A stretch of 59,209 bases of DNA from assembly GCA_002327765.1 (NCBI GenBank), contig DCUH01000073.1, positions 31,379 to 90,587 on the forward strand, read 5' to 3'. Source of the stretch: a bacterium UBA2219 (GTDB taxonomy: Bacteria > Desulfobacterota > Deferrimicrobia > Deferrimicrobiales > Deferrimicrobiaceae). The number at the start of each line of letters is the position of its first letter. The first letter of the stretch is position 1. Shown here piece by piece: positions 35,089 to 42,865 of the stretch. The translations under genes and the position numbers were made by a program. Under the pieces are notes generated by a model that was not told the origin of the DNA, searched no databases, and saw only the letters and a list, made by a program, of their open reading frames with translations.

Positions 35089-35183
35089 TCTCCCGGAGGC
35101 GTCCCGGTCCGGGCGATGTGATACGATTCCAACCGGTCCTCGCGGAGGACCGGGGTGGTTTTTCCCGCCAGGAGGTGCGACGG

Positions 35184-35510
35184 ATGAAACGAACCGCTGC
35201 CACAACGTCCGTCCTGCTCGTGATCGTCTTCGTTTTCCCCGCCTTCCGGGCCGCTTCGGCCGAGGAGGCCGGGGCGAAAGACCCCGGCTATTTCCGGGTC
35301 GAGCTCAAGGCCGGCGAATCGTTCGACATGTGCGCTTCCGGCGAGATCGTTTGCCCGGCGAGGGGCGCCATCTGCGACGACCTGAAGGTCGCCGTGCCCG
35401 CGGAACTTCCGGGCGGGATCGGCTTCACGGGGGTGTCCCCCGGGACGACGATCTGCTCCGCGGCTTCCGCCATCGGGCCGCGCCGCGTGTTCCGCATCAC
35501 GGTGCGCTGA
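35184..35510 (+). CDS. Small secreted hypothetical protein
   Basis: 108 aa with a signal peptide: KR, then a hydrophobic core (TSVLLVIVFVFPAFRAASA) and a likely cut after ASA. The mature part is about 80 residues, beta-rich, with four Cys (DMCASGEIVC, AICDDL, TICSAAS), probably two disulfides. Strong GGAGG nine bases before the ATG, and a possible -10 (TACGAT at 35122-35127) upstream. No family recognised; likely periplasmic. Confidence 0.7.
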   Translation: MKRTAATTSVLLVIVFVFPAFRAASAEEAGAKDPGYFRVELKAGESFDMCASGEIVCPARGAICDDLKVAVPAELPGGIGFTGVSPGTTICSAASAIGPRRVFRITVR

Positions 35511-35515
35511 CGCGG

Positions 35516-36229
35516 ATGTCCGTCGAACCGGCAGGGAAGCCGACGCGGAACGGGACCTGGCTCAAGTTCCTCCTGCTGCTCTTCATCGTCGCCGGGCTGG
35601 GGGGGCTGCTGTACTGGACGGGGTTGGCAGGGTTCTTCTTCGACCGGGAGCGGCTGACCCGTTTCCTCGATTCCCTCGGGATGTGGAGTTTCGCGGGGTT
35701 CATCTTCCTCCAGGTCGTCCAGGTGATCGCCGCGCCCATCCCGGGGGAGGTCTCCGGGTTCCTCGGCGGTTACCTTTACGGCCCGTACCTCGGTACCCTG
35801 CTGAACACGATCGGGCTGACGCTAGGCTCCGTCATCGCCTTCCAGCTTTCGAGGACCTTCGGGCGGCCGGCGGTCGACCGGCTGGTCGACCCCCGGACCA
35901 TGCAGCGTTTCGACTTCCTGCTCCACCACAAGGGGGCGTTCCTCGTCTTCCTGTTGTTCCTTCTCCCGGGGTTTCCCAAGGATTATCTCTGCTACATCCT
36001 CGGCCTGGGGCACCTGCCCCTGCTCACGTTCCTGTGGATCGGGGCGACGGGGCGCCTCCTGGGCACGATCATGCTCACCTTCGGAGGGTCCTTCCTTCGC
36101 CAGCAGAAGTACATGGAGCTGTCGCTGCTGGCGGGGGCGGCGGTCGTCGTCATCTTCCTGGCGCTGGTCTACAAGGACGACCTCGAGCGCCGGTTCAAGG
36201 CCTTCCACGAGAAGCACCCACGGAAATGA
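35516..36229 (+). CDS. TVP38/TMEM64 (DedA-like) membrane protein
   Basis: 237 aa, about six hydrophobic segments. The family core GEVSGFLGGYLYGPYLGTLLNTIGLTLGS (about residues 79-107) has the G-x-x-x-G-x-x-x-G run of the VTT/SNARE-associated domain, followed by PGFPKDYLCYILGL with a conserved Pro-Lys-Asp. Related proteins are thought to flip lipids across the membrane; the bacterial TVP38 members are uncharacterised. Begins 5 bp after the small secreted protein gene, so likely cotranscribed. Confidence 0.88.
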   Translation: MSVEPAGKPTRNGTWLKFLLLLFIVAGLGGLLYWTGLAGFFFDRERLTRFLDSLGMWSFAGFIFLQVVQVIAAPIPGEVSGFLGGYLYGPYLGTLLNTIGLTLGSVIAFQLSRTFGRPAVDRLVDPRTMQRFDFLLHHKGAFLVFLLFLLPGFPKDYLCYILGLGHLPLLTFLWIGATGRLLGTIMLTFGGSFLRQQKYMELSLLAGAAVVVIFLALVYKDDLERRFKAFHEKHPRK

Positions 36230-36261
36230 TCCGCCGCGTCCGGGCCCGGACGCGGAATCCG

Positions 36262-36270
36262 TGGTAATAT
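36262..36270 (+). promoter_or_regulatory. Extended -10 element directly before infA
   Basis: TGG-TAATAT ends only 6 bp before the infA ATG. If used, transcription would start at or within a base or two of the ATG, giving a leaderless message. No Shine-Dalgarno sequence is seen in front of infA, which fits. Confidence 0.35.
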
Positions 36271-36276
36271 GCGCGG

Positions 36277-36498
36277 ATGGCCAAGGAAGATCTCGCCAAC
36301 CTGGAAGGGATCGTCGTGGAGGCCCGCGGCGGCGGGACGTTCGTCGTCCGGCTGGAAAACGGGCAGACGCTGAATGCCAAGCTCGGCGGCGGCATGCGGC
36401 GGTTCCACATCCGGGTTATCCCCGGGGACCGGGTCACCGTCGGCGTTTCCCCCTATGACCCGTCGCACGGGCTGATCCTGCATCGCGCCAGGAACTGA
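36277..36498 (+). CDS. infA: Translation initiation factor IF-1
   Basis: 73 aa, one S1/OB fold. MAKEDLANLEGIVVEARGGG, then FHIRVIPGDRVTVGVSPYDPSHG matches the conserved RxxPGDxVxVExSPYD of IF-1 (Val-Gly here instead of Val-Glu). Binds the 30S A site during initiation. It is isolated from the usual ribosomal-protein or secY neighbours. Lacks a Shine-Dalgarno site. Confidence 0.93.
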   Translation: MAKEDLANLEGIVVEARGGGTFVVRLENGQTLNAKLGGGMRRFHIRVIPGDRVTVGVSPYDPSHGLILHRARN

Positions 36499-36571
36499 TC
36501 TCGCTTTCGGGAACAAGCCGGTTGCCATCCGCCCGATTTTATGCGATGAATAGTCCCTGCCGGAGGGATCC

Positions 36572-36922
36572 ATGAGCCGGGTTGCTGCTCGAAGCGATGC
36601 GGTGAGATTCGTCGTCCTCGCGGTGGCCTGCATGATGGTCGTGTCCGTCGGCGGGTCGGGCGGGTACGTGTTCCTTTCCGACGGGTCCGTCTTCAGCCTG
36701 CGCGTAGCCGCCCCTATCCAGTACGCCCACCACGAGGAAACCGGCGAAGACGGGGCGGACGCCTGCGAGGCCGGCACCCTGGCGCTCGGCATGGAAGCGC
36801 TCGGCGAATCGTTCGCCCCGGAATTATCGCCCCTTTCGGACGGGGGATGGATCTCTCCCCTTTCGGTGACCATCCACAGCTCCGCGCATCTTCCAAGGAT
36901 CTATCGCCCGCCGATCCTCTGA
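36572..36922 (+). CDS. Small hypothetical protein with N-terminal membrane anchor
   Basis: 116 aa. A single hydrophobic segment near the start (FVVLAVACMMVVSVGG) acts as signal or anchor; the rest is polar with YAHHEETGEDGADACE, an acidic His/Cys patch that could bind a metal, and a Pro-rich end. GGAGGG lies five bases before the ATG. No family recognised. Coding status is likely but not certain. Confidence 0.5.
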   Translation: MSRVAARSDAVRFVVLAVACMMVVSVGGSGGYVFLSDGSVFSLRVAAPIQYAHHEETGEDGADACEAGTLALGMEALGESFAPELSPLSDGGWISPLSVTIHSSAHLPRIYRPPIL

Positions 36923-37062
36923 TTCCCGAAACGTTCCGCCGACCCTTGGGACCTGAAGGCGCCGCCGGACGTTCCGCCGGCGCACGCACGGGCATCGGGC
37001 CGCCCCGCTTCCCGCGGGGCCGCCCTCGGGAGACACAAGGAAACCGCGGTGGAGGAAGCAGG

Positions 37063-37281
37063 ATGAAAACCTACACGTACACGGTTTTGCTGGATTCGAA
37101 AGTGGATGGAGGATACCGGGCGAAGTGCCCCGCGCTGCCCGGCGTCCGCGCGTACGGCGACACGAGGAAGGAGGCGATCCAGAACATCCGGATCTCCATC
37201 AGCCACAAGCTGGACACGCTGATCGCGAGCGGCAGGCGCATCCCGAAGGACGGGGATTCGACGGGACGGGCCGCCCGGTAG
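37063..37281 (+). CDS. HicB-like antitoxin-family protein (orphan)
   Basis: 72 aa. Fits the HicB RNase-H-like half: YTYTVLLDSKVDGGYRAKCPALPGVRAYGDTRKEAIQNIRISI, given by positions about 37069-37200, with the family's CPALPGV and the TRKEAIQNI helix. It has no C-terminal DNA-binding domain, and no HicA toxin (a ~60-aa basic protein with a GSH motif) is seen on either side. GGAGGAAG precedes the ATG. Such solo HicB proteins are common; function unknown. Confidence 0.8.
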   Translation: MKTYTYTVLLDSKVDGGYRAKCPALPGVRAYGDTRKEAIQNIRISISHKLDTLIASGRRIPKDGDSTGRAAR

Positions 37282-37304
37282 GGAAAGCGGGTCGGAGGCA
37301 TCGC

Positions 37305-37358
37305 GGGGGCGCCGCCCCCGGCGGACGGATCGCCGGGGAGGCGCCCCCGTTGTATTTT
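37305..37358. terminator. Possible terminator between hicB-like gene and dapL
   Basis: GGGGGCGCC (37305-37313) can pair with GGCGCCCCC (37340-37348), with GTTGTATTTT following; a shorter internal hairpin GGGGGC/GCCCCC is also possible. It lies between convergent genes. The loop is long and the T run is broken, so only moderate support. Confidence 0.4.
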
Positions 37359-37364
37359 CCCCGA

Positions 37365-38594
37365 TCAGTAATTCTTCCGGATCCGCTCCACCGCTTCGGC
37401 GATGTCGTCGCGGCTGCCGAAGGCGGACAGGCGGAAGAACCCCTCGCCGGACGGGCCGAACCCGCTTCCCGGGGTGCCCACTACGTGGCAGCCCGTGAGC
37501 AGCTTGTCGAAGAACTCCCAGGACGATATGCCGCCGGGGGTCTTGAGCCAGATGTAGGGGGCGTTCACGCCTCCGTACACCGTGAACCCCGCGCTTTTCA
37601 GCCCTTCCCGGATGACCCCGGCGTTCCCCATGTAGTACTCGATGGTCTCCATGGTCTGGCGCCACCCCTCGGCGGAGTAGACCGCAGCCGCCGCCTTCTG
37701 CACGGGGTAGGAAACGCCGTTGAACTTCGTGGTCTGCCGCCGGTTCCATAGCCGGTTCAGCGGCACGCGATCCCCGGAGGGCGTCTTCGCCGAGACCTCT
37801 TCCGGCACCACGGCGAAGGCGCACCGGACGCCGGTGAAGCCGGCCGTCTTGGAGAAGCTGCGGAACTCGATGGCGCATCGCCCGGCGCCCTCGATCTCGT
37901 AGATGGAATGCGGGTACCCGGGCTCCGTGATGAACGCCTCGTAGGCGGCGTCGTAGAAGATCACGGCGTCGTTCGCCAGCGCGTAGTCGACCCACATTTT
38001 CAGCTGCCGCGCATCCGCGACCATCCCGGTGGGGTTGTTCGGGGAGCAGAGGTAGACGATGTCCACCCGCTCCTTCGGAAGGGCGGGGAAGAACCCGTTC
38101 CCCTCCGTGCAGGGCAGGTAGACGATCCCCTGGTAATACCCCCGCTCGTCCGGGGGGCCGGAGCGGCCGACCATGACGTTCGTGTCGTTATAGACCGGGT
38201 ATACCGGATCCGCGATGGCGACCCGGTTGTCGAGCGCGAAGATGTCGAGGATGTTCGCGGTGTCGCACTTGGAGCCGTCGGAGACGAAGATCTCGGAGGG
38301 CTTGAGGCGGATCCCCAGCGGCGCGTACGCCTTCTCGATGATCGTGTCGATGAGGAAGCCGTACCCCTGCTCGGGCCCGTACCCCATGAAGGTCTTCTCC
38401 TCGCCGAGCTCGGACACGGCGTCGTGGAACGCCTTCAGGACGGCGGGCGGCAGGGGGCGGGTGACGTCGCCGATCCCGAGCCGGACGATCTTCGCGGCCG
38501 GGTTCGCCTCGGCGAACGCCCGGACCCGGCGGCCGATCTCCGGGAAAAGGTAGCCGGCCGAAAGCTTCAGGTAATGCTCGTTGACGCGCGCCAT
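37365..38594 (-). CDS. dapL: LL-diaminopimelate aminotransferase
   Basis: 409 aa, PLP class I/II aminotransferase that converts tetrahydrodipicolinate to LL-diaminopimelate in one step (lysine and peptidoglycan synthesis). Strong family marks: NEHYLKLSAGYLFPEI at the start, IRLGIGDVTRPLP-like KIVRLGIGDVTRPLPPAV, FVSDGSKCDTANI, YLCSPNNPTG, and the PLP Lys in SFSKTAGFTGVRC. AAGGA lies eight bases before the ATG. It is the last gene of a minus-strand run with the LysR, hemolysin III and NUDIX genes. Confidence 0.96.
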   Translation of the reverse strand: MARVNEHYLKLSAGYLFPEIGRRVRAFAEANPAAKIVRLGIGDVTRPLPPAVLKAFHDAVSELGEEKTFMGYGPEQGYGFLIDTIIEKAYAPLGIRLKPSEIFVSDGSKCDTANILDIFALDNRVAIADPVYPVYNDTNVMVGRSGPPDERGYYQGIVYLPCTEGNGFFPALPKERVDIVYLCSPNNPTGMVADARQLKMWVDYALANDAVIFYDAAYEAFITEPGYPHSIYEIEGAGRCAIEFRSFSKTAGFTGVRCAFAVVPEEVSAKTPSGDRVPLNRLWNRRQTTKFNGVSYPVQKAAAAVYSAEGWRQTMETIEYYMGNAGVIREGLKSAGFTVYGGVNAPYIWLKTPGGISSWEFFDKLLTGCHVVGTPGSGFGPSGEGFFRLSAFGSRDDIAEAVERIRKNY

Positions 38595-38650
38595 GGGCAC
38601 GATCCTTTCGGAAAGGAGTGGGAGGCGTCCAGGGAATGTACCACGATTCC

Positions 38651-39175
38651 CTACCGGGCGAATCGCCCCGCGCGGAGGAGCGCCACGATCGTCTTGGCGT
38701 CCAGGATCTCTCCACCGTCCGCGGCCATCCGGAGCGCCTCCTCGAGGGGGATCCGCACCGTCTCGATCTCCTCGTAGTGCTCGGGGTGGGGATCGCCCTG
38801 GGAAAGGCCCGTCCCGAGGTACAGGTGGAGCATCTCGTCGAAGACGCCGGGAGACGGGTAGAAGAAGCCCAGCGGCCGGATCGACCCCGCGACGAGGCCC
38901 GTCTCCTCGGTCAGCTCGCGGCGGCCGCATTCGGCCGGGTCCTCCCCCGGGTCCAGCCGGCCCGCGGGGATCTCGAGCAGCCTCCTCCCCACGGCGGGGC
39001 GAAGCTGCCGGATCAGGGTGACGGTGCCGTCGTCGTGCAGCGGGAGGACGCCCACGCCGCCCGGGTGCCGGACGACCTGGAAGACGTGCCAGCCCTTCTC
39101 GCCGACCCGCACCTCCATCTGCTCGATCTTCACCACCAGCCCCTCGAAGAGGGTCGAACGGTTCCGGGTGTCCAT
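38651..39175 (-). CDS. NUDIX hydrolase, ADP-ribose pyrophosphatase type
   Basis: 174 aa. The NUDIX box G-x5-E-x7-R-E-x2-E-E-x-G is complete in GRLDPGEDPAECGRRELTEE followed by TGL. Upstream VTLIRQLRPAVGRRLLEIPAG and the following LGFFYPSPGVFDEMLHLYLG fit the ADP-ribose/NDP-sugar hydrolases of the NudF type. Hydrolyses ADP-ribose to AMP and ribose-5-phosphate in related enzymes. Start at ATG 39175, 8 bp after the hemolysin III gene; the frame continues upstream as a shadow. Confidence 0.92.
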   Translation of the reverse strand: MDTRNRSTLFEGLVVKIEQMEVRVGEKGWHVFQVVRHPGGVGVLPLHDDGTVTLIRQLRPAVGRRLLEIPAGRLDPGEDPAECGRRELTEETGLVAGSIRPLGFFYPSPGVFDEMLHLYLGTGLSQGDPHPEHYEEIETVRIPLEEALRMAADGGEILDAKTIVALLRAGRFAR

Positions 39176-39183
39176 GGGGGGGA

Positions 39184-39831
39184 TCACCCGGCGTACCGCA
39201 GGACGGCGGCGAAATGGAAGGAGGTGCCGGCGATCACGAACAGGTGCCAGACGAAGTGGGCGTAACGGAGCCGCTTCGCCGCGTAGAATCCCGTGCCCGC
39301 CGTGTAGGCGATGCCGCCCGCCGCCAGCAGGAAGAGGCCGGCCGGCGGCATGCGGAGCCACAACGGCTTCACCGCGGCCACGACGACCCACCCCATGGCC
39401 AGGTACAGCGCCATCGAGAGCTTCGGGTAACGGACGCCGCCGGCGGCGGTCAGGGCGATGCCGGCGGCGGCCATGCACCACACCAGCCCCAGGAGCGTCC
39501 AGCCCCACGCGCCGCGGAGGACCCCGATCGTGAACGGGGTGTACGTGCCGGCGATCAGCAGGAAGATCGCCGCGTGGTCCAGCGCCCGGAACACGGACTT
39601 GGCCCGGGGAGAGGGGAGGGCGTGGTACAGGGTGGAAAACAGGTAAAGAAGGACCGCCGACGTCGCGAACACGGCGGCCCCCGCGACGGCGGCAGCGCCC
39701 CCCCGGCGGGACGCGGAATAGATCAGGAACGGGGCGGCGGCCAGCGACGCGACCAGCCCGGCGCCGTGGCTCACGCTGTTGGCGATCTCCTCTCCCCTGG
39801 ACTGCGGGCGCTTCTGGGGTGACTCGGCCAT
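39184..39831 (-). CDS. Hemolysin III family (PAQR-like) membrane protein
   Basis: 215 aa, seven hydrophobic helices. EEIANSVSHGAGLVASL at the N-terminus, LYHALPSPRAKSVFRALDHAAIFLLIAGTYTPF (positions about 39540-39640) and HFVWHLFVIAGTSFHF near the end are the family's conserved Ser/His/Asp sites, a likely zinc-binding hydrolase centre. Despite the name, most members have no shown hemolytic activity. Starts 3 bp after the LysR gene. Confidence 0.93.
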   Translation of the reverse strand: MAESPQKRPQSRGEEIANSVSHGAGLVASLAAAPFLIYSASRRGGAAAVAGAAVFATSAVLLYLFSTLYHALPSPRAKSVFRALDHAAIFLLIAGTYTPFTIGVLRGAWGWTLLGLVWCMAAAGIALTAAGGVRYPKLSMALYLAMGWVVVAAVKPLWLRMPPAGLFLLAAGGIAYTAGTGFYAAKRLRYAHFVWHLFVIAGTSFHFAAVLRYAG

Positions 39832-39834
39832 GGT

Positions 39835-40779
39835 TTAGGATCTATTCGAATCGCCCCGGATGTCAAGGGAAGCCGCCGAAGCCGGCGGATTGCCTGGGCG
39901 GGACGACAGGAAGCGGCGGAAGCCTTCCGCGGCGGGGCTCAACGGGGAGTTGCGGGCATAAAGCATGTAGATCGGGCGATGGAGATTGAGATCGGACACG
40001 CGCACGGCGCAGAGATGGCCGAGTATGACTTCGAGCGTCGCCGACCGCGAGGAGACGATCGAAATGCCCAGGTTCGCCGCCACGGCCCTCTTGATGGCCT
40101 CGGTGCTGCCCAGCTCCATGGAGTGTCGCAGGGAAACGCCGGCTTTCCTGAGCTCCTCTTCCATGATTTCCCGGGTTCCGGAGCCTTTCTCCCGCAGCAG
40201 GAAAACGTCTTCGGCGAGGAGCTTCGCCGTGACATGGTCCTTCTCGGCCAGCCAATGGTGCGGGGAGACGATCAGCACGAGATCGTCTTCCAGATACGTT
40301 TCCATGGCGAGCTCCGAATCGGGCACGGGCGGACCGATGAAGCCGATGTCCGCGGTTCCTTCCTGGACGGCGCGCAGAACCCGTTCCTTGTTCGGGATGT
40401 CCAGGGAGATCTCGATCCCCGGGTAGAGGTCCTTGAACGCCCCCAGCACGTCCGGGATCATGTAGATCCCTATCGTGCTCGCTGCGCTGATCCGGAGATG
40501 CCCCCGGACGAGCCCTTTCAGCCCGTCGATCTCCTCCCGGGCCTCCGAGAGGATCTGCAGGACCCGGTTGGCGTGCTGCTGCAGGATCCGGCCGGCCTCG
40601 GTGAGCGTCAGGACCCGCCCCTTCCGGATGAAGAGGGGCGTCCCGAGGGATTCCTCGAGGGCCAGGATCTGCCTGGATATCGCGGGCTGGGAGAGGTGGA
40701 CATCTTTTGTCGCCCGGGAGATCCCCCGGTTCCTGGCGACCGCGAGGAAGGTGCGGAGACTGTGGATGCCGATATCCAT
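39835..40779 (-). CDS. LysR-type transcriptional regulator
   Basis: 314 aa. The winged helix-turn-helix is at residues about 5-65 (LRTFLAVARNRGISRATKDV, LSQPAISRQILALEESLG); the substrate domain starts at VRGHLRISAASTIGIYMIP, of the CysB/CysL/YeiE-like type. It is divergent from the catabolic-looking operon starting at 40884, with a T-N11-A palindrome between, so it most likely controls that operon and its own gene. The inducer is unknown; a small carboxylic acid would fit. Read together with the hemolysin III, NUDIX and dapL genes downstream, which look unrelated to it. The ATG at 40779 is preferred to the longer frame, which would cross the operator. Confidence 0.92.
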   Translation of the reverse strand: MDIGIHSLRTFLAVARNRGISRATKDVHLSQPAISRQILALEESLGTPLFIRKGRVLTLTEAGRILQQHANRVLQILSEAREEIDGLKGLVRGHLRISAASTIGIYMIPDVLGAFKDLYPGIEISLDIPNKERVLRAVQEGTADIGFIGPPVPDSELAMETYLEDDLVLIVSPHHWLAEKDHVTAKLLAEDVFLLREKGSGTREIMEEELRKAGVSLRHSMELGSTEAIKRAVAANLGISIVSSRSATLEVILGHLCAVRVSDLNLHRPIYMLYARNSPLSPAAEGFRRFLSSRPGNPPASAASLDIRGDSNRS

Positions 40780-40794
40780 GCGGGTCCGACCTCG

Positions 40795-40817
40795 ATGTAT
40801 TACCGTAATGCATACAT
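40795..40817. promoter_or_regulatory. LysR-type operator (T-N11-A palindrome)
   Basis: ATGTAT (40795-40800) and ATACAT (40812-40817) form a perfect 6-bp inverted repeat with an 11-base spacer, the classic LysR box. It starts 16 bp before the LysR gene and ends just at the -35 of the divergent operon, so it could repress the regulator gene and activate the operon. Confidence 0.8.
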
Positions 40818-40847
40818 CTGATAAAAAATATGCATTTAAATTATAAA
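40818..40847 (+). promoter_or_regulatory. Promoter of the divergent six-gene operon
   Basis: CTGATA and TATAAA with an 18-base spacer, in a strongly AT-rich stretch. The LysR box abuts the -35. Expected start near 40854, about 30 bp before the first gene. Confidence 0.55.
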
Positions 40848-40883
40848 TTGTTTTCGCGGAAAATAGAAGTGAAAGGAGACCCC

Positions 40884-41357
40884 ATGAACACCGGCGGACT
40901 GGAAGCAAAGGACATCATGACCCGCACCGTCCACACGGCGCACCCGACGGACCCGCTTCGCAAGGTGATCGGTACCATCTGCCGGTACAGGGTCAGCGGG
41001 GTCCCCGTGGTGGACCGGAAGGGGCATCTGGTGGGGCTGATCTCCGAACGCGACATCCTTTACGCGATGTACCCCGGTACGGAACGGTCTTCCGGCAAGC
41101 CCTCCGGCCGGAAGGCGGTGAAGGCCCCAGGGAGCATCGACGAGCTGACGGCCCGGGATGTCATGGTGGTCAAGGTCGTCACGGGAAGGCCGGACAGCGA
41201 CGTGCTCCGCCTGGCCTCCGTCATGGCGCTCCGGAAGATCCGCAGGATCCCCATCGTCGAGGGTAGGAAGCTCGTGGGCATCGTGAGCTACGGGGACGTG
41301 TGCAGGGCGATTTTCGGAGGGAAAGGAGGACGCGGATGTTCGAGAAGAATGTTCTGA
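40884..41357 (+). CDS. CBS-domain pair protein
   Basis: 157 aa made of two CBS motifs: AKDIMTRTVHTAHPTDPLRK to GHLVGLISERDILYAMYPG (residues about 8-65) and ARDVMVVKVVTGRPDSDV to GRKLVGIVSYGDVCRAIFGG (about 90-148), joined by a basic linker. Such pairs sense AMP, ATP or S-adenosylmethionine. AAAGGAG precedes the ATG. First gene of the LysR-controlled operon and overlapping the ligase gene by 22 bp, so it may tune one of the enzymes according to energy state. Probably an allosteric subunit; its partner is unknown. Confidence 0.88.
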   Translation: MNTGGLEAKDIMTRTVHTAHPTDPLRKVIGTICRYRVSGVPVVDRKGHLVGLISERDILYAMYPGTERSSGKPSGRKAVKAPGSIDELTARDVMVVKVVTGRPDSDVLRLASVMALRKIRRIPIVEGRKLVGIVSYGDVCRAIFGGKGGRGCSRRMF

Positions 41358-42850
41358 CCTTGTCCGAAAGGCTGGAGTACGGGGCGAAGGATGCCCCGGC
41401 CCTCCTGTCGCCCGGCCGAGGGCCGGTGACCTTCGGGGCGCTCCGGGGCGGCGTCCGCCGCCTCGCCGAGCGGCTCTCGGTCCTCGGCTTCGGCAGGAAC
41501 GACCGGATCGCCATCGTGATGGAGAACGGCCCGGACCTGGTCCTCTCCCTTCTCGCGGCGGCTTGTTGCGGAACGGCCGTCCCGCTCAACCCGAAGTACC
41601 GGCCCGACGAGTTCGCCTTCTATTACGGGGATTCCGGGGCGAAGGCGGTGATCGTCAAGCCCGGCACGTTCCCGGACGCTCTCGCCGCCGTCACGCCGGG
41701 CATGACGGTGATCCACGCCGTGACCGGCCCTTCGGGCGAGCTGCGTCTCGACCCCGCCGGTCCCTCCGGGCCGGCGCGCCGGTACGAAGCTCCGGGTCCC
41801 GACGACGTCGCGATCCTGCTGCACACGAGCGGGACCACGAAGCAGCCCAAGCGCGTGCCGATCCGTCACCGCAATCTGGCCGCCTCGGCCGGGAACGTCG
41901 TCCGCACCTACCGGCTGACCCCGGACGACGTCTCGCTGTGCGTGATGCCGCTCTTCCACATACACGGCATATGCGCCTCGCTGCTGGCCCCCCTGTCCGT
42001 CGGCGGGCCGGTGGTCTGCCCCCCCCCGTTCGACGCGCTGCGTTTCTGGGGATGGGTGGAGGAGTTCCGCCCCACCTGGTATTCGGCCGTGCCGTCGATG
42101 CACCAGATGCTTCTGGCCCGCGCCGGACGGAATGCGGATATAATCGGGAAATACCCGTTCCGGTTCATCCGTTCCTGCAGCTCCTCGCTGGCGCCCACGG
42201 TACTGGCCCAAATGGAGGAGGTGTTCGGCGCTCCGGTTCTCGAAGCGTACGGTATGACCGAAGCTTCCCATCAGATGACCAGCAACCCGCTTCCACCGGG
42301 CGTCCGCAAGCCCGGCACGGTCGGCTTCGGCCAGGGCGTCGAGGTGGCCATCATGGACGAGTCCGGAACGATATTGCCCGGGGGCCTGATCGGCGAGGTC
42401 GTCGTGCGCGGGTCGAACATCATGGACGGCTACGAGAACAACAAGGAGGCGAACGACACGGCGTTCGCGGACGGGTGGTTCCGCACGGGGGACGAGGGAT
42501 TGATGGACGAGGAGGGCTACCTCACCATCACGGGGCGTCTCTCCGAGCGGATCAACCGGGGAGGGGAGAAGATCTCGCCCCTGGAGATCGACCATGTCCT
42601 GCTCCGCCACCCGGCGGTCGCCGAGGCCCTCGCATTCGGGGTGCCCCACCCGACGCTCGGGGAGGACGTCCACGCGGCGGTCGTGTTGAGGGGCCCCGCC
42701 TCCGAGCGGGAGCTGCGCAGCCACTGCGCCGAGCTCGTCGCGGACTTCAAGGTGCCCGCCCGCATCCACTTCATGGAGTCGCTGCCGTACGTGGGGACCG
42801 GGAAGCTCCGCCGCAACGTCATGGCGAAAGCCCTGGCGCTGGCGGGATAG
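41336..42850 (+). CDS. Acyl-CoA synthetase, closest to oxalyl-CoA synthetase (AAE3/Pcs60 type)
   Basis: 504 aa AMP-forming ligase. ATP motif LLHTSGTTKQPKRVPIRHRN, hinge GWFRTGDEGLMDEEGYLTITGR, catalytic Lys in GTGKLRRNVM. The acid-pocket motif AYGMTEASHQMTSNPLPPG, and KISPLEIDHVLLRHPAVAEA, are much closer to the oxalyl-CoA synthetases of plants and yeast (AAE3, Pcs60) than to fatty-acid or acetyl-CoA ligases. Likely substrate oxalate or another small dicarboxylate or hydroxyacid (inference). GGAAAGGAGG precedes the ATG, which lies within the end of the CBS gene. Confidence 0.88.
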   Translation: MFEKNVLTLSERLEYGAKDAPALLSPGRGPVTFGALRGGVRRLAERLSVLGFGRNDRIAIVMENGPDLVLSLLAAACCGTAVPLNPKYRPDEFAFYYGDSGAKAVIVKPGTFPDALAAVTPGMTVIHAVTGPSGELRLDPAGPSGPARRYEAPGPDDVAILLHTSGTTKQPKRVPIRHRNLAASAGNVVRTYRLTPDDVSLCVMPLFHIHGICASLLAPLSVGGPVVCPPPFDALRFWGWVEEFRPTWYSAVPSMHQMLLARAGRNADIIGKYPFRFIRSCSSSLAPTVLAQMEEVFGAPVLEAYGMTEASHQMTSNPLPPGVRKPGTVGFGQGVEVAIMDESGTILPGGLIGEVVVRGSNIMDGYENNKEANDTAFADGWFRTGDEGLMDEEGYLTITGRLSERINRGGEKISPLEIDHVLLRHPAVAEALAFGVPHPTLGEDVHAAVVLRGPASERELRSHCAELVADFKVPARIHFMESLPYVGTGKLRRNVMAKALALAG

Positions 42851-42865
42851 GAAAGGGGGAGGGCC

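Noticed and set aside
36931..36979. An 11-bp direct repeat (ACGTTCCGCCG) 38 bp apart, next to an imperfect hairpin
   Set aside because: Short, only two copies, and GC-biased sequence gives such matches often; no gene or regulator fits it.
40830..40883. A longer CBS protein starting at 40830
   Set aside because: The first 18 codons lie in the AT-rich promoter; AAAGGAG sits just before ATG 40884.
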